Shown piece after piece: positions 41,162-49,237 of a DNA stretch of 64,000 bases. Positions within the stretch are counted from its first letter, which is position 1. Every line of letters begins with the position of its first letter. This DNA is from Pacificoceanicola sp049803835 (lineage in GTDB: Bacteria; Pseudomonadota; Alphaproteobacteria; Rhodobacterales; Rhodobacteraceae): the NCBI RefSeq assembly GCF_049803835.1, contig NZ_JBNAGK010000017.1, positions 50,080-114,079 of the forward strand. The letters are read 5' to 3'. A program made the translations under genes and the position numbers. Under the pieces are notes generated by a model. It did not search any database. It was not told where the DNA came from and saw only the letters and a program-made list of their open reading frames with translations.

Positions 41162-43843
41162 TCACAGGTCCCAGGGCGCATCCGTGCCGGGTTCGATCCC
41201 GAGGTCCGTCAAGGCCTTGGACATAACCTCGTCGCTGACCTCGCCGCGTTCCGCGAGCGACTTGATCGCGGCAAAGGCGATGTGCTGGCGGTCGACTTCG
41301 AAGAAACGGCGCAGCGATTTTCTGTTGGCCGAGCGGCCAAAGCCGTCGGTGCCGAGGATGGTCATGGAGACCGGCAGGTAGGGCGCAATCTGTGCCGGGA
41401 AATTGCGCACGTAATCGCTCGCCGCGATCACCGGACGGTCGCCGGGCAGCGTGGCCTCCAGATGGCTGGTGCGCCGATCCTTGGGTTTGGCGAAGCGGTT
41501 CTGACGCTCGGCCGCCATCGCGTCGCGGGCCAGCTCCGTGTAAGAGGTCGCGGAGAACACGTCCGAGGCGATGCCGAAGTCCTTTTCGAGGATCTCGGCG
41601 GCGGCGATCACTTCCAGAAGGATGGTGCCGGAGCCGACAAGGCGCACGCGCCGATCCGCCTCGGGCAGGGTGGACCGCAGCGTGTAGAGCCCGCGAACGA
41701 TGGCCTCTTCGACACCGTCCGGCATGGACGGCTGGGCGTAGTTTTCGTTCATCACGGTGAGGTAGAAGAACTCGTCGCGCCTCTCATCGAGCATCCGTTT
41801 CATGCCGTGCTCCATGATGACCGCAAGCTCATAGGCAAAGGCCGGATCATAGGCGCGGCAATTCGGGATGGTCGCGGCGACCATGTGGCTGGAGCCGTCC
41901 TGATGCTGCAAACCTTCGCCCGACAGCGTCGTGCGCCCGGCGGTCGCGCCCAGCAGGAAGCCCCGCGTGCGCTGATCGGCGGCCGCCCAGATCAGATCGC
42001 CCACCCGTTGGAAGCCGAACATGGAATAATAGATGTAGACCGGCAGCAGTTCGGTATCGTGAACGGAATAGGCGGTGCCGGCAGCGGTCCAGGAACTCAG
42101 CGCGCCAGCCTCGGTGATGCCCTCTTCGAGAAGCTGACCGTTCGCCGCCTCCTTGTAGTACAACATAGACCCCTTGTCCTCGGGGTCGTACAGCTGCCCC
42201 TGCGGCGCGTAGATACCGATCTGGCGGAACAGGTTGTCCATCCCGAAGGTCCGCGCCTCGTCGGCCACGATCGGCACGATCCGGGGACCAAACGCCTTGT
42301 CCTTCAGGAGGCTGCTCAGGATGCGCACGGCGGCCATCGTCGTGGACATTGCCTTGCCATCTGCCTCCAGCGCGAAGCCTGCGTATTTCGCGGGCTCGGG
42401 GCGGGCCGGGGCGCGAGCGGTCGCATTCCCGGCCCGCGCGGGCAGATAGCCGCCAAACGCAGCGCGCCGCGCCTTGAGATAGCGGATCTCGTCGCTGTCT
42501 TCGCCCGGGTTGTAGAATTCCAGCCCCTCGACGGCCTTGTCGGTCAGCGGCAGATCGAAGCGATCGCGGAAGGCCTTCAGTGCGTCGATGTCGAGCTTCT
42601 TGGCCTGGTGGGCGGTCATGCGGGATTCGCCCGCGCCGCCCATGCCATACCCTTTTTTGGTCTTGGTCAGAATGACGGTCGGGCGGCCCTTGTGCGCCTT
42701 GGCGGCGGCAAACGCGGCATGCAGCTTTTTCAGATCGTGTCCGCCGCGCTTGAGCTTGTGTATTTCGTCATCGCTCATGTGCCGCACAAGGGCGGCGCTT
42801 TCGGGGTCGAGATCGAAGAACCTGGCGCGGTTGTAATCGCCCGCCTTGGAGCCGAGATCCTGATAGGCGCCATCGACGGTTTCGGCAAAGCGGCGCAGCA
42901 GCACGTGATTGGTGTCGGCGGCGAACAGCGGGTCCCATTCGGAGCCCCAGAGCACCTTGATGACGTTCCAGCCCGCCCCGATGAACAACAACTCGAGCTC
43001 CTGGATGATCTGGCCGTTGCCGCGCACCGGGCCGTCGAGACGCTGAAGGTTGCAGTTCACGATAAAGGTCAGGTTGTCGAGAGTCTCCCGCGCGGCGAGA
43101 GTCAGCCCGGCGATTGATTCCGGCTCGTCCATCTCGCCGTCGCCGAAGACGCCCCAGACATGGCGCCCCTCGGTGTCCGCCAGACCGCGGGCTTGCAGAT
43201 AGCGCATGAACCGGGCTTGATAGACGGCACTCAGCGGACCGATCCCCATGGAGCCGGTCGGCACCTGCCAGAAATCCTTCATCAGCCAGGGGTGCGGATA
43301 GGAACAGAGGCCAGGCCCTGGAACCTCCTGCCGGTAATTGGCGATGTCCTCCTCGCTCAACCGACCTTCGAGGAAGGCGCGGGCATAGATGCCGGGCGCG
43401 GAATGCGGCTGGAAGTAGACCAGATCGCCGCCGAATCCCTCGGACTGCGCGCGGAAGAAATGGTTGAAGCCGACCTCGAAGATCTCGGCAGCCGAGGCGT
43501 AAGAGGCGATATGACCGCCCAGTTCGCCATAAGCCCGGTTCGCCCGGACCACCATGGCCAGCGCATTCCAACGAATGATCGAGGTGATCCGCTCTTCAAG
43601 CGCCAGATCGCCCGGATAGGCGGGCTGCTGCGCCACGAGAATGGTGTTGCGGTAGGCCGAATAGGGCAGACCGCTGGTCGTCGCCCCGATCAGCCGCGCG
43701 TGGTCGAGAACACGGTTCAGGACGAAATTCGCGCGGGCCGGACTGCTGTTTCTGGTCAGGCTGTCGATCGACTCGATCCATTCGGCAGTCTCCGTGGGGT
43801 CGATGTCGGCGGTGGAGGCCGGGTGAAAGGGGCGTGCGGTCAT
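41162..43843 (-). CDS. Homodimeric 2-oxoacid dehydrogenase E1 (AceE/MdeB type)
   Basis: An 893-aa thiamine-diphosphate E1 of the homodimeric AceE type. The ATG at 43843 follows AAGGAGATACCC. Motifs include HIASYASAAEIFEVGFNHFFRA, the cofactor region GDGEMDEPES with FIVNCNLQRLDGPVRGNG, and KTKKGYGMGGAGESR. The family includes pyruvate dehydrogenase, but in Pseudomonas the close relative MdeB is a 2-oxobutyrate dehydrogenase. Here acdS, whose product is 2-oxobutyrate, lies 0.7 kb away, with an Lrp regulator between. That favours 2-oxobutyrate to propionyl-CoA as its role. Its E2 and E3 partners are broken. Confidence 0.9.
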   Translation of the reverse strand: MTARPFHPASTADIDPTETAEWIESIDSLTRNSSPARANFVLNRVLDHARLIGATTSGLPYSAYRNTILVAQQPAYPGDLALEERITSIIRWNALAMVVRANRAYGELGGHIASYASAAEIFEVGFNHFFRAQSEGFGGDLVYFQPHSAPGIYARAFLEGRLSEEDIANYRQEVPGPGLCSYPHPWLMKDFWQVPTGSMGIGPLSAVYQARFMRYLQARGLADTEGRHVWGVFGDGEMDEPESIAGLTLAARETLDNLTFIVNCNLQRLDGPVRGNGQIIQELELLFIGAGWNVIKVLWGSEWDPLFAADTNHVLLRRFAETVDGAYQDLGSKAGDYNRARFFDLDPESAALVRHMSDDEIHKLKRGGHDLKKLHAAFAAAKAHKGRPTVILTKTKKGYGMGGAGESRMTAHQAKKLDIDALKAFRDRFDLPLTDKAVEGLEFYNPGEDSDEIRYLKARRAAFGGYLPARAGNATARAPARPEPAKYAGFALEADGKAMSTTMAAVRILSSLLKDKAFGPRIVPIVADEARTFGMDNLFRQIGIYAPQGQLYDPEDKGSMLYYKEAANGQLLEEGITEAGALSSWTAAGTAYSVHDTELLPVYIYYSMFGFQRVGDLIWAAADQRTRGFLLGATAGRTTLSGEGLQHQDGSSHMVAATIPNCRAYDPAFAYELAVIMEHGMKRMLDERRDEFFYLTVMNENYAQPSMPDGVEEAIVRGLYTLRSTLPEADRRVRLVGSGTILLEVIAAAEILEKDFGIASDVFSATSYTELARDAMAAERQNRFAKPKDRRTSHLEATLPGDRPVIAASDYVRNFPAQIAPYLPVSMTILGTDGFGRSANRKSLRRFFEVDRQHIAFAAIKSLAERGEVSDEVMSKALTDLGIEPGTDAPWDL

Positions 43844-43938
43844 GGGTATCTCCTTCGCAGAGACCGTTTCGGCGCGACTGTAGCGATGATGCGATAGCGG
43901 ATGTTGCCATAATCGTCGCTTCTGGTAGTTTGTTTGGT

Positions 43939-43952
43939 GATTATCGCTAATC
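43939..43952. promoter_or_regulatory. Palindrome between E1 gene and Lrp regulator
   Basis: GATTATCGCTAATC has perfect 5-base arms (GATTA/TAATC) around TCGC. It lies 15 bases before the GTG start of the Lrp-type gene and about 95 bases before the divergent E1 gene, a suitable place for an autoregulated Lrp operator. Confidence 0.4.
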
Positions 43953-43967
43953 TGGGAAGAAATCGTA

Positions 43968-44447
43968 GTGATTTCCGCTGCAATCAAACAGAATGTTGAT
44001 GCCATCGACCGTCGCATACTGGCCGAGCTTCAACGCGATGCGCGCATGTCCATTCAGGACCTGAGCAGCCGGGTCGGCCTGTCCGCCAGCCCCTGTGCAC
44101 GGCGCGTGCGGAACCTTGAACAAAGCGGCCTCATTCGCGGGTACACGGTGGTCATCGACGAGCCGCTGATGGGGTTTCCGATCAGCGTGTTCGTCTCCGT
44201 CAAACTGGATCACCAGATCGACGACCGGCTGCGCAGCTTCGAACTCGCCGTGCGGAAATTCCCCGAGGTGACCGATTGCTGGCTCATGACGGGCGACAGG
44301 GATTACCTGTTGCGGATCGCCGTCGCCGATCTGATCGAATTCGAGCATTTCCTGACCGGCAAGCTGACGAAGGTCGACGGCGTCGCCTCTCTCGAATCTT
44401 CCATTCCGATCAGGCGGGTAAAGGAAAACTCCGCGCGTCTGGAGTAG
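43968..44447 (+). CDS. Lrp/AsnC-family transcriptional regulator
   Basis: A 159-aa Lrp-type regulator: helix-turn-helix DAIDRRILAELQRDARMSIQDLSSRVGLSASPCARRVRNLEQSGLIRGYTVVID, then an RAM effector domain (VSVKLDHQIDDRLRSFELAVRKFPEVTDCWLMTGDRDYLLRIAVADL). Start is GTG at 43968 with GGGAAGA before it. It is divergent from the E1 gene, as mdeR stands to mdeAB in Pseudomonas, and probably controls it in response to an amino acid or oxoacid. Its end faces the end of acdS across a hairpin. Confidence 0.9.
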   Translation: MISAAIKQNVDAIDRRILAELQRDARMSIQDLSSRVGLSASPCARRVRNLEQSGLIRGYTVVIDEPLMGFPISVFVSVKLDHQIDDRLRSFELAVRKFPEVTDCWLMTGDRDYLLRIAVADLIEFEHFLTGKLTKVDGVASLESSIPIRRVKENSARLE

Positions 44448-44480
44448 TGGACGGGTGGACCTCGATCCGGTCGCCGGGCG

Positions 44481-44507
44481 GTGCGCCGACCTTTGTGGCC
44501 GGCGCAC
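44481..44507. terminator. Hairpin between the Lrp gene and acdS
   Basis: GTGCGCCG (44481-44488) and CGGCGCAC (44500-44507) form a perfect 8-base stem with an 11-base loop in the 69-base gap between convergent genes. No long T-run follows on either side. Confidence 0.5.
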
Positions 44508-44516
44508 GCCAGTGGA

Positions 44517-45536
44517 TCAGCCTTCGCGGTAGTAGTAGCTGTAGCCGTTCAGCGCCGGCGCACCGCCAAGGTGGGCGTAGAGCACTTTGGACCCTTCCGG
44601 GAAGAAGCCTTTGCGCGTGAGGTCGATCATGCCCTGCATGGATTTGCCCTCGTAGACCGGATCGGTCATCATCGCCTCGGTGCGCGCTGCCAGCCGGATG
44701 GCTTCGTTGGTTTCATCCGACGGCACCCCATACGCCGGGTAGGCGTAATCGGGGTTGATGACAATTTCCTCGTCGCGCACGGCGCGCCCCAGTCCGACCA
44801 GGTCAGCGGTGTTGTCGACGATGCTGCGGACCTGGGCGCGGGTCTGATCCACGGTGCCGGAGGCGTCGATGCCGATAACCGACTCCGCGCGATCCTGCGC
44901 GGCAAACCCGACGATCATGCCGGCCTGGGTCGAGCCGGTGACGACGCAGACGACAATGTAGTCGAATTTGAACCCGAGTTCCTTTTCCTGCTCGGCCACT
45001 TCTTCGGCAAATCCGATGTAGCCAAGGGCGCCGTACTTGTGCACCGACGCCCCCGCCGGGATCGGGTAGGGCGTACCGCCGGCATCCTTGACCGACTGGA
45101 TCGCATCTTCCCAGCTTTTGCGGATGCCGATGTCAAAGCCGTCTTCGACCATGCGCGAATCCGCACCCATCAGGCGAGTCATCAGGATGTTGCCGACGCG
45201 GTCATAGACGGCGTCATAGTGGGGGACCCATTTTTCCTGGATGACGACGCACTTCATGCCGATCTTCGCAGCCGTCGCAGCCACCATGCGGGTGTGGTTC
45301 GACTGGACACCACCGATGGACACAAGCGTATCGGCTCCGGACGCGATCGCATCGGGCACGATGTATTCCAGCTTGCGCAGCTTGTTGCCGCCCATGGCGA
45401 GGCCGGAGTTGCAGTCGTCGCGCTTGGCGTAGATCTGCACCTTGCCGCCGAGGGCTTCGGTCAGTCTGGGCAGGTGTTCGATCGGTGTGACACCGTAGGT
45501 GAGCGGGTAACGCTCGAACTTTTCAAGTAGCGACAT
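44517..45536 (-). CDS. acdS: 1-aminocyclopropane-1-carboxylate (ACC) deaminase
   Basis: PLP enzyme of 339 aa that opens ACC, the plant ethylene precursor, to 2-oxobutyrate and ammonia. The start FERYPLTYGVTPIEHLPRL, Lys52 in SGLAMGGNKLRKLEY, VSIGGVQSNHTR and TGSTQAGMIVGFAAQDRAESVIGIDAS match the Pseudomonas enzyme closely. The residues that separate it from D-cysteine desulfhydrase are the ACC-deaminase type: Tyr295-Glu296 (DPVYEGKSMQGMIDL) and Leu323 (LYAHLGGAPALNGYS). It is divergent from an Lrp-type gene, the usual acdR arrangement. The 2-oxobutyrate could feed the neighbouring E1 enzyme. Confidence 0.95.
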   Translation of the reverse strand: MSLLEKFERYPLTYGVTPIEHLPRLTEALGGKVQIYAKRDDCNSGLAMGGNKLRKLEYIVPDAIASGADTLVSIGGVQSNHTRMVAATAAKIGMKCVVIQEKWVPHYDAVYDRVGNILMTRLMGADSRMVEDGFDIGIRKSWEDAIQSVKDAGGTPYPIPAGASVHKYGALGYIGFAEEVAEQEKELGFKFDYIVVCVVTGSTQAGMIVGFAAQDRAESVIGIDASGTVDQTRAQVRSIVDNTADLVGLGRAVRDEEIVINPDYAYPAYGVPSDETNEAIRLAARTEAMMTDPVYEGKSMQGMIDLTRKGFFPEGSKVLYAHLGGAPALNGYSYYYREG

Positions 45537-45568
45537 AGGCTGATCTCCATACTGCGAGTTTGGGAAAC

Positions 45569-45579
45569 GATAGACTATC
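45569..45579. promoter_or_regulatory. Palindrome in the acdS-acdR control region
   Basis: GATAGACTATC is a perfect palindrome with a one-base centre, 33 bases before the acdS start codon. A second imperfect dyad (CGAAACGA with TCGTTTTTCG) follows. AcdR/Lrp binding is expected in this 140-base gap. Confidence 0.45.
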
Positions 45580-45676
45580 CGAAACGAAAGGTGCTCTCGT
45601 TTTTCGCCTGATTTATTTGCGTTTCATGAGTTTGGTCCGTATTTGTAATGCAAACTTGTCTATTGGATGCAAAAAA

Positions 45677-46153
45677 ATGGAAGACTCTTCCACCGCCGAT
45701 CCCGACCGAATCGATCTCAGGATCCTGCGTGCCCTGCAAAGAGATGGCCGGCTGACCAATGCCGAACTCGCCAGCCGGGTTGGCGTAAGCGCCGCGACCT
45801 GCCACCGGCGCACGCAGAGGCTTTTCGAGCTCGGCTACGTCACCGGCGTGCGGGCGACGATCAACCCCTCCGCCGTGGGGCTGGGGGCATTGGTGATGGT
45901 CGGGGTCGTGCTGGACCGTTCGACGCCGGAAAGCTTCGCCGCCTTCGAGGGGGCGGTGAACGCCATGAAAGAGGTGCTGGATTGCCAGCTGGTCGCGGGC
46001 GATTTCGATTACCTGCTGAAGATCAGGGTGCGGGACATGAGCGACTTCAACAAGCTGCACGGTCAAAAGCTGATCGCGCTGCCCGGCGTCAGACAGACCA
46101 GGACGTTCTTTGTCATGCGGGAGGTGAAGGAGAACGGTCCGCTGGCATTCTGA
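45677..46153 (+). CDS. acdR: Lrp-type activator of ACC deaminase (AcdR)
   Basis: A 158-aa Lrp/AsnC protein with helix-turn-helix DRIDLRILRALQRDGRLTNAELASRVGVSAATCHRRTQRLFELGYVTGVRATINP and an RAM domain (GVVLDRSTPESFAAFEGAVNAMKEVLDCQLVAGDFDYLLKIRVRDM). In proteobacteria acdS is controlled by a divergent Lrp-type gene, acdR, and this gene is in that position. The start MEDSSTADPDRID was chosen because it aligns with the family; an ATG at 45626 would add 17 residues, and neither has a strong ribosome site. It converges with the dadA-like gene, 20 bases away. Confidence 0.88.
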   Translation: MEDSSTADPDRIDLRILRALQRDGRLTNAELASRVGVSAATCHRRTQRLFELGYVTGVRATINPSAVGLGALVMVGVVLDRSTPESFAAFEGAVNAMKEVLDCQLVAGDFDYLLKIRVRDMSDFNKLHGQKLIALPGVRQTRTFFVMREVKENGPLAF

Positions 46154-46173
46154 ACGGACCGGAACCGTTGGGC

Positions 46174-47397
46174 CTACGCCGGGCTGAGCGCCCGCGTCAG
46201 AGCATCATCGCGGCCATCGAGGATCTCGGCCAGCAACGCGCCGGTGGTGGGGCCAAGGGTGAAGCCCTGATGCCCGTGTCCGAAGTTGAACCACAGACCC
46301 CGGTGCCGGGGCGCCCTGCCAACCATGGGCAACATGCGTGGCAGGCAGGGGCGGACGCCGTGCCATTGGCTGTTCGCGACAGGACCTTTCAGGTCGACCA
46401 GCCGCCCAGCGGCCTCGGCCCCGTGGGTCAGCTGGGCCAGATTTCGCGGGCTGGACGGGCGGGCGAGATGCGCCCCCGTGGTGATGCGCAACCCGCGTGC
46501 CATCGAGGACAGGACAACGCCGTGCTGGTCCAGAACGTAAGGGCGCGTCAGGCTGCCCTGCATCTCGAAATGACCGTGATAGCCGCGCTTCAGGATCATC
46601 GGCACCCGGTAGCCCAAAGGCTTCACCAACGCCGGCGACCAGGGGCCAAGCGCGACCACCACATGGTCCGCAGCGTGGGCGGTTTGAGCGCAGCGCACCC
46701 GCCAGCCGGTTCGGGCTTCTTCCAGCCTCCCGATGTCACCGGACAGCAACGCACCACCGCGCGAGACGAACAATCGGGCATAGGCCCGCACGAGCGCCGA
46801 CGGGTCCGTCGCGCTCCAGCTGTCTGCCCAGACCACCGCGCCTGCGGGTGTGGAGGTCAGGGCAGGTTCGGCAACGCGCAGCTCTTGTCCGGTCATCAGG
46901 CGCAGATCCAGCCCATGTGCCTCGGCCATGTCCTGCGCGGACTCGCATCTGGCCTCGAACGCGGCGGGATCGTCGAATATCTCGCCCAGCCCGGTGCGGC
47001 GGATCAGGACCTCCGCGTCGGCCTCGGCAATCAGTTGGCCGTGGTCCTGTGTGGCCCGGCTGATGATCGCGGCATAATGCGGGATCACCTTGGTCATGCG
47101 GCCAGGACTGGAATGCCGGAAGTACGCAAGAAGCGGCAGGGCCGCGCCGGGCAGGGCGCCGGGGCTGAGCCGCAGATCGTTGCTCCGTCCCAGGGCATAG
47201 CGGATCAGGGTCGCGAGATCGCGGGGCATGGCATAAGGCGCGCGCGCCTCGGCCTGGATGACCCCGGCGTTGCCATGGCTGGTTTCCTCGCCCGGGCCGC
47301 GCCGGTCCAGTACGCGAACCGCGTGGCCCTGCGTCTGCAAGGCCAGCGCGGTCCCGATCCCGACCATGCCAGCGCCAAGGACGAGGACATCCGCCAT
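46174..47397 (-). CDS. dadA: FAD-dependent D-amino acid dehydrogenase
   Basis: A 407-aa flavoprotein of the DadA group, which oxidises D-amino acids to 2-oxoacids and ammonia at the membrane. The dinucleotide motif is VLVLGAGMVGIGTALALQTQGHAVRVLDRRGPGEETSHGNAG at the start, and the C-terminal flavin contact WHGVRPCLPRMLPMVGRAPRHRGLWFNFGHGHQGFTLGPTTG is typical. It is the last gene of the ten-gene operon that begins at 58571, two bases after ridA. Together with D-serine dehydratase it would take care of D-amino acids released from an imported substrate. Confidence 0.88.
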   Translation of the reverse strand: MADVLVLGAGMVGIGTALALQTQGHAVRVLDRRGPGEETSHGNAGVIQAEARAPYAMPRDLATLIRYALGRSNDLRLSPGALPGAALPLLAYFRHSSPGRMTKVIPHYAAIISRATQDHGQLIAEADAEVLIRRTGLGEIFDDPAAFEARCESAQDMAEAHGLDLRLMTGQELRVAEPALTSTPAGAVVWADSWSATDPSALVRAYARLFVSRGGALLSGDIGRLEEARTGWRVRCAQTAHAADHVVVALGPWSPALVKPLGYRVPMILKRGYHGHFEMQGSLTRPYVLDQHGVVLSSMARGLRITTGAHLARPSSPRNLAQLTHGAEAAGRLVDLKGPVANSQWHGVRPCLPRMLPMVGRAPRHRGLWFNFGHGHQGFTLGPTTGALLAEILDGRDDALTRALSPA

Positions 47398-47399
47398 GG

Positions 47400-47735
47400 T
47401 TATCCGGCTTTCGCGATGACGGTGATTTCGACCTTGGCGTCGATCATCAGCGCGGCGGCCACGGTGGTGCGCACCGGGTAGGGCTCGGGGAACGCCGCCG
47501 CATAGACCGAGTTGAACGCCGCGAAATCCGCCGGGTCCGTCAGGTAGCAGGTGGCCGAGACCACATGCGACAGGTCCAGCCCCTCCGCGGCCAGCGTCGC
47601 CTTGATATTGGCGATGCAGTTCTCGGTCTGCGCGGTGATACCCTCGGGGATCTTGCGCTCGGCGTCAAAGCCAAGCTCGCCGGAGAGGTAGAGCGTGTCG
47701 CCGATGCGGCGGGTCTTGGAAAGGGGGATGTTCAT
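47400..47735 (-). CDS. RidA-family enamine/imine deaminase
   Basis: A 111-aa RidA/YjgF protein (LSKTRRIGDTLYLSGELGFDAERKIPEGITAQTENCIANIKATLAAEGLDLSHVVSATCYLTDPADFAAFNSVYAAAFPEPYPVRTTV). The conserved Arg in YPVRTTV near residue 90 binds the substrate carboxylate. RidA hydrolyses 2-aminoacrylate and other imines produced by PLP dehydratases and amino acid oxidases. That matches its place between D-serine dehydratase and D-amino acid dehydrogenase in one operon. It starts 11 bases after the amidase gene. Confidence 0.9.
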   Translation of the reverse strand: MNIPLSKTRRIGDTLYLSGELGFDAERKIPEGITAQTENCIANIKATLAAEGLDLSHVVSATCYLTDPADFAAFNSVYAAAFPEPYPVRTTVAAALMIDAKVEITVIAKAG

Positions 47736-47746
47736 ATGTCCGTCTT

Positions 47747-49237
47747 TCAGTTGAAGGTGAGGAATTCGTCCGCGTCAGAGAGCGGCGGTGCACTGCGCAA
47801 CGCGGAAAAATCGGGGGCGGGCACCGCCATGTCGCTGCCTGCGATGACCGCTTCGAGCTCGGCGGCGACAGCGAGCACGCCCAGATCGTCATGCCTGCGG
47901 CCCACGATCTGCAAACCGAAGGGCATGCCGTTCGCGTCCATCCCGCAGGGGATCGTGATCGACGGATGGCCCGGAATGGTCGAGGCATAAGCCATCGCCA
48001 GCCAATGGTAGTAACTCTTGGTCGGCGTGCCGTCGATCTCGGTCGGGTAGAGCTCGCGCCAGGGGCGGGGGCTGATGGTGACGGCGGGCGAGAGGATGAA
48101 ATCATGCGTATCGAAAAAGGCCTGCCAGTCGCGGTGATAGCGGTTTTGCGCAAACATCGCCTGCGCGACGTCCTCGGCGGAATAGCTGCGGCCCTCGCGC
48201 ACGTTGTCGGCCACGTTCGGGCCGACGAGTTCGGGGCTCTCGTCGAGCAGCCGGGCATGGATACCGAGGAATTGCACCCCGCGCAGCACCGAAAATATCC
48301 GGTCGGCGTCGGAGCAATCGGGGGTGGCTTCGGTCACTTGGCCCAGGAAGGGCGTCAGCTTCGCCACCATCGCGCGGAAGTGGTTGCGGATCGTGCGCTC
48401 GGTCGGGGCAAAGCCGAAATCCTCGGTCACCGCGATGCGCAGCGAGGTCAGGTCACGGGCTGGCAGGCATGCGAACGCGCTCGCATCCCATGGCGTGCGC
48501 CCGTCGGTGACGGTTGTGAACGGGTCGCTGCGGTCCGGCCGGGCCATGACCGACAGCATCAGCCCGGCATCGGCCACGCTGCGCGCCATCGGGCCGGAGG
48601 TAGAAAACGGGATCAGCCCGGCCGCGCGGGTATCGCCGGGGACGACGCCCGGGCTTGGCCGAAAGCCCACGATCCCGCAATAGGCCGCAGGGTTGCGCAG
48701 GCTGCCGCCGGTGTCAGAGCCGGTCGCGAGCGGCGCATATCCGCAGGCGAGTGCCACGGCAGATCCGCCAGACGAACCAGCGCAGGTACGGCGGAGGTCA
48801 TAGGGGTTGGCCGTCACGCCATTGACGCGATTGCGGGTGTTGCCGCCCGCGCTCCATTCCGGTGTGTTGGTCTTGCCAAGGGGCAGCGCGCCCGCCTGGC
48901 GCATCGCAGCGACGATGGCGTCGTCGCCTTGGGCGATGTTGTCGGCAAAGGCCTCGGAGCCGTAGGTGGTGGGCAATCCCGCCACGTCGATCATGTCCTT
49001 TACCGCAAAGGGCAGCCCGTGCAGAGGACCCAGGGGTTCTCCGGTCATCACCGCCGTCTCGGCCTGCCGCGCCCCGTCGAGGGCACGGTCGAAATCCCGC
49101 GCGATCAGCGCGTTCACCGCGTGATCCAACGCTTCGACCTGCGCGATGCAGGCCTCGGTCAGCTCGACCGGCGACAGCTGTTTGCGGGCGATGAGGCGGC
49201 GGGCCTCGGTGGCGCCAAGGGCGGCCAGTTCGGTCAT
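47747..49237 (-). CDS. Amidase-signature hydrolase
   Basis: A 496-aa amidase. The triad is visible: Lys in LPFAVKDMIDVAGLPTTYGSEAF, cis-Ser in RTCAGSSGGSAVALACG and nucleophile Ser in TGSDTGGSLRNPAAYCGIVGFRPSPG. There is no signal peptide, so it acts on imported amides. The start overlaps the stop of the D-serine dehydratase gene (ATGA). In this operon it could hydrolyse an N-acyl (for example N-malonyl) D-amino acid or an amide of the imported compound. The substrate is inference; the family call is firm. Confidence 0.88.
   Translation of the reverse strand: MTELAALGATEARRLIARKQLSPVELTEACIAQVEALDHAVNALIARDFDRALDGARQAETAVMTGEPLGPLHGLPFAVKDMIDVAGLPTTYGSEAFADNIAQGDDAIVAAMRQAGALPLGKTNTPEWSAGGNTRNRVNGVTANPYDLRRTCAGSSGGSAVALACGYAPLATGSDTGGSLRNPAAYCGIVGFRPSPGVVPGDTRAAGLIPFSTSGPMARSVADAGLMLSVMARPDRSDPFTTVTDGRTPWDASAFACLPARDLTSLRIAVTEDFGFAPTERTIRNHFRAMVAKLTPFLGQVTEATPDCSDADRIFSVLRGVQFLGIHARLLDESPELVGPNVADNVREGRSYSAEDVAQAMFAQNRYHRDWQAFFDTHDFILSPAVTISPRPWRELYPTEIDGTPTKSYYHWLAMAYASTIPGHPSITIPCGMDANGMPFGLQIVGRRHDDLGVLAVAAELEAVIAGSDMAVPAPDFSALRSAPPLSDADEFLTFN

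Noticed and set aside
40981..43117. Long plus-strand frames over the E1 and E2 genes (39481-41226, 41135-43117)
   Set aside because: They are antisense shadows; the minus strand has clear E1 and E2 domains.
44517..45536. D-cysteine desulfhydrase instead of ACC deaminase
   Set aside because: The two discriminating positions are Glu296 and Leu323, as in ACC deaminases, and a divergent Lrp gene is present.
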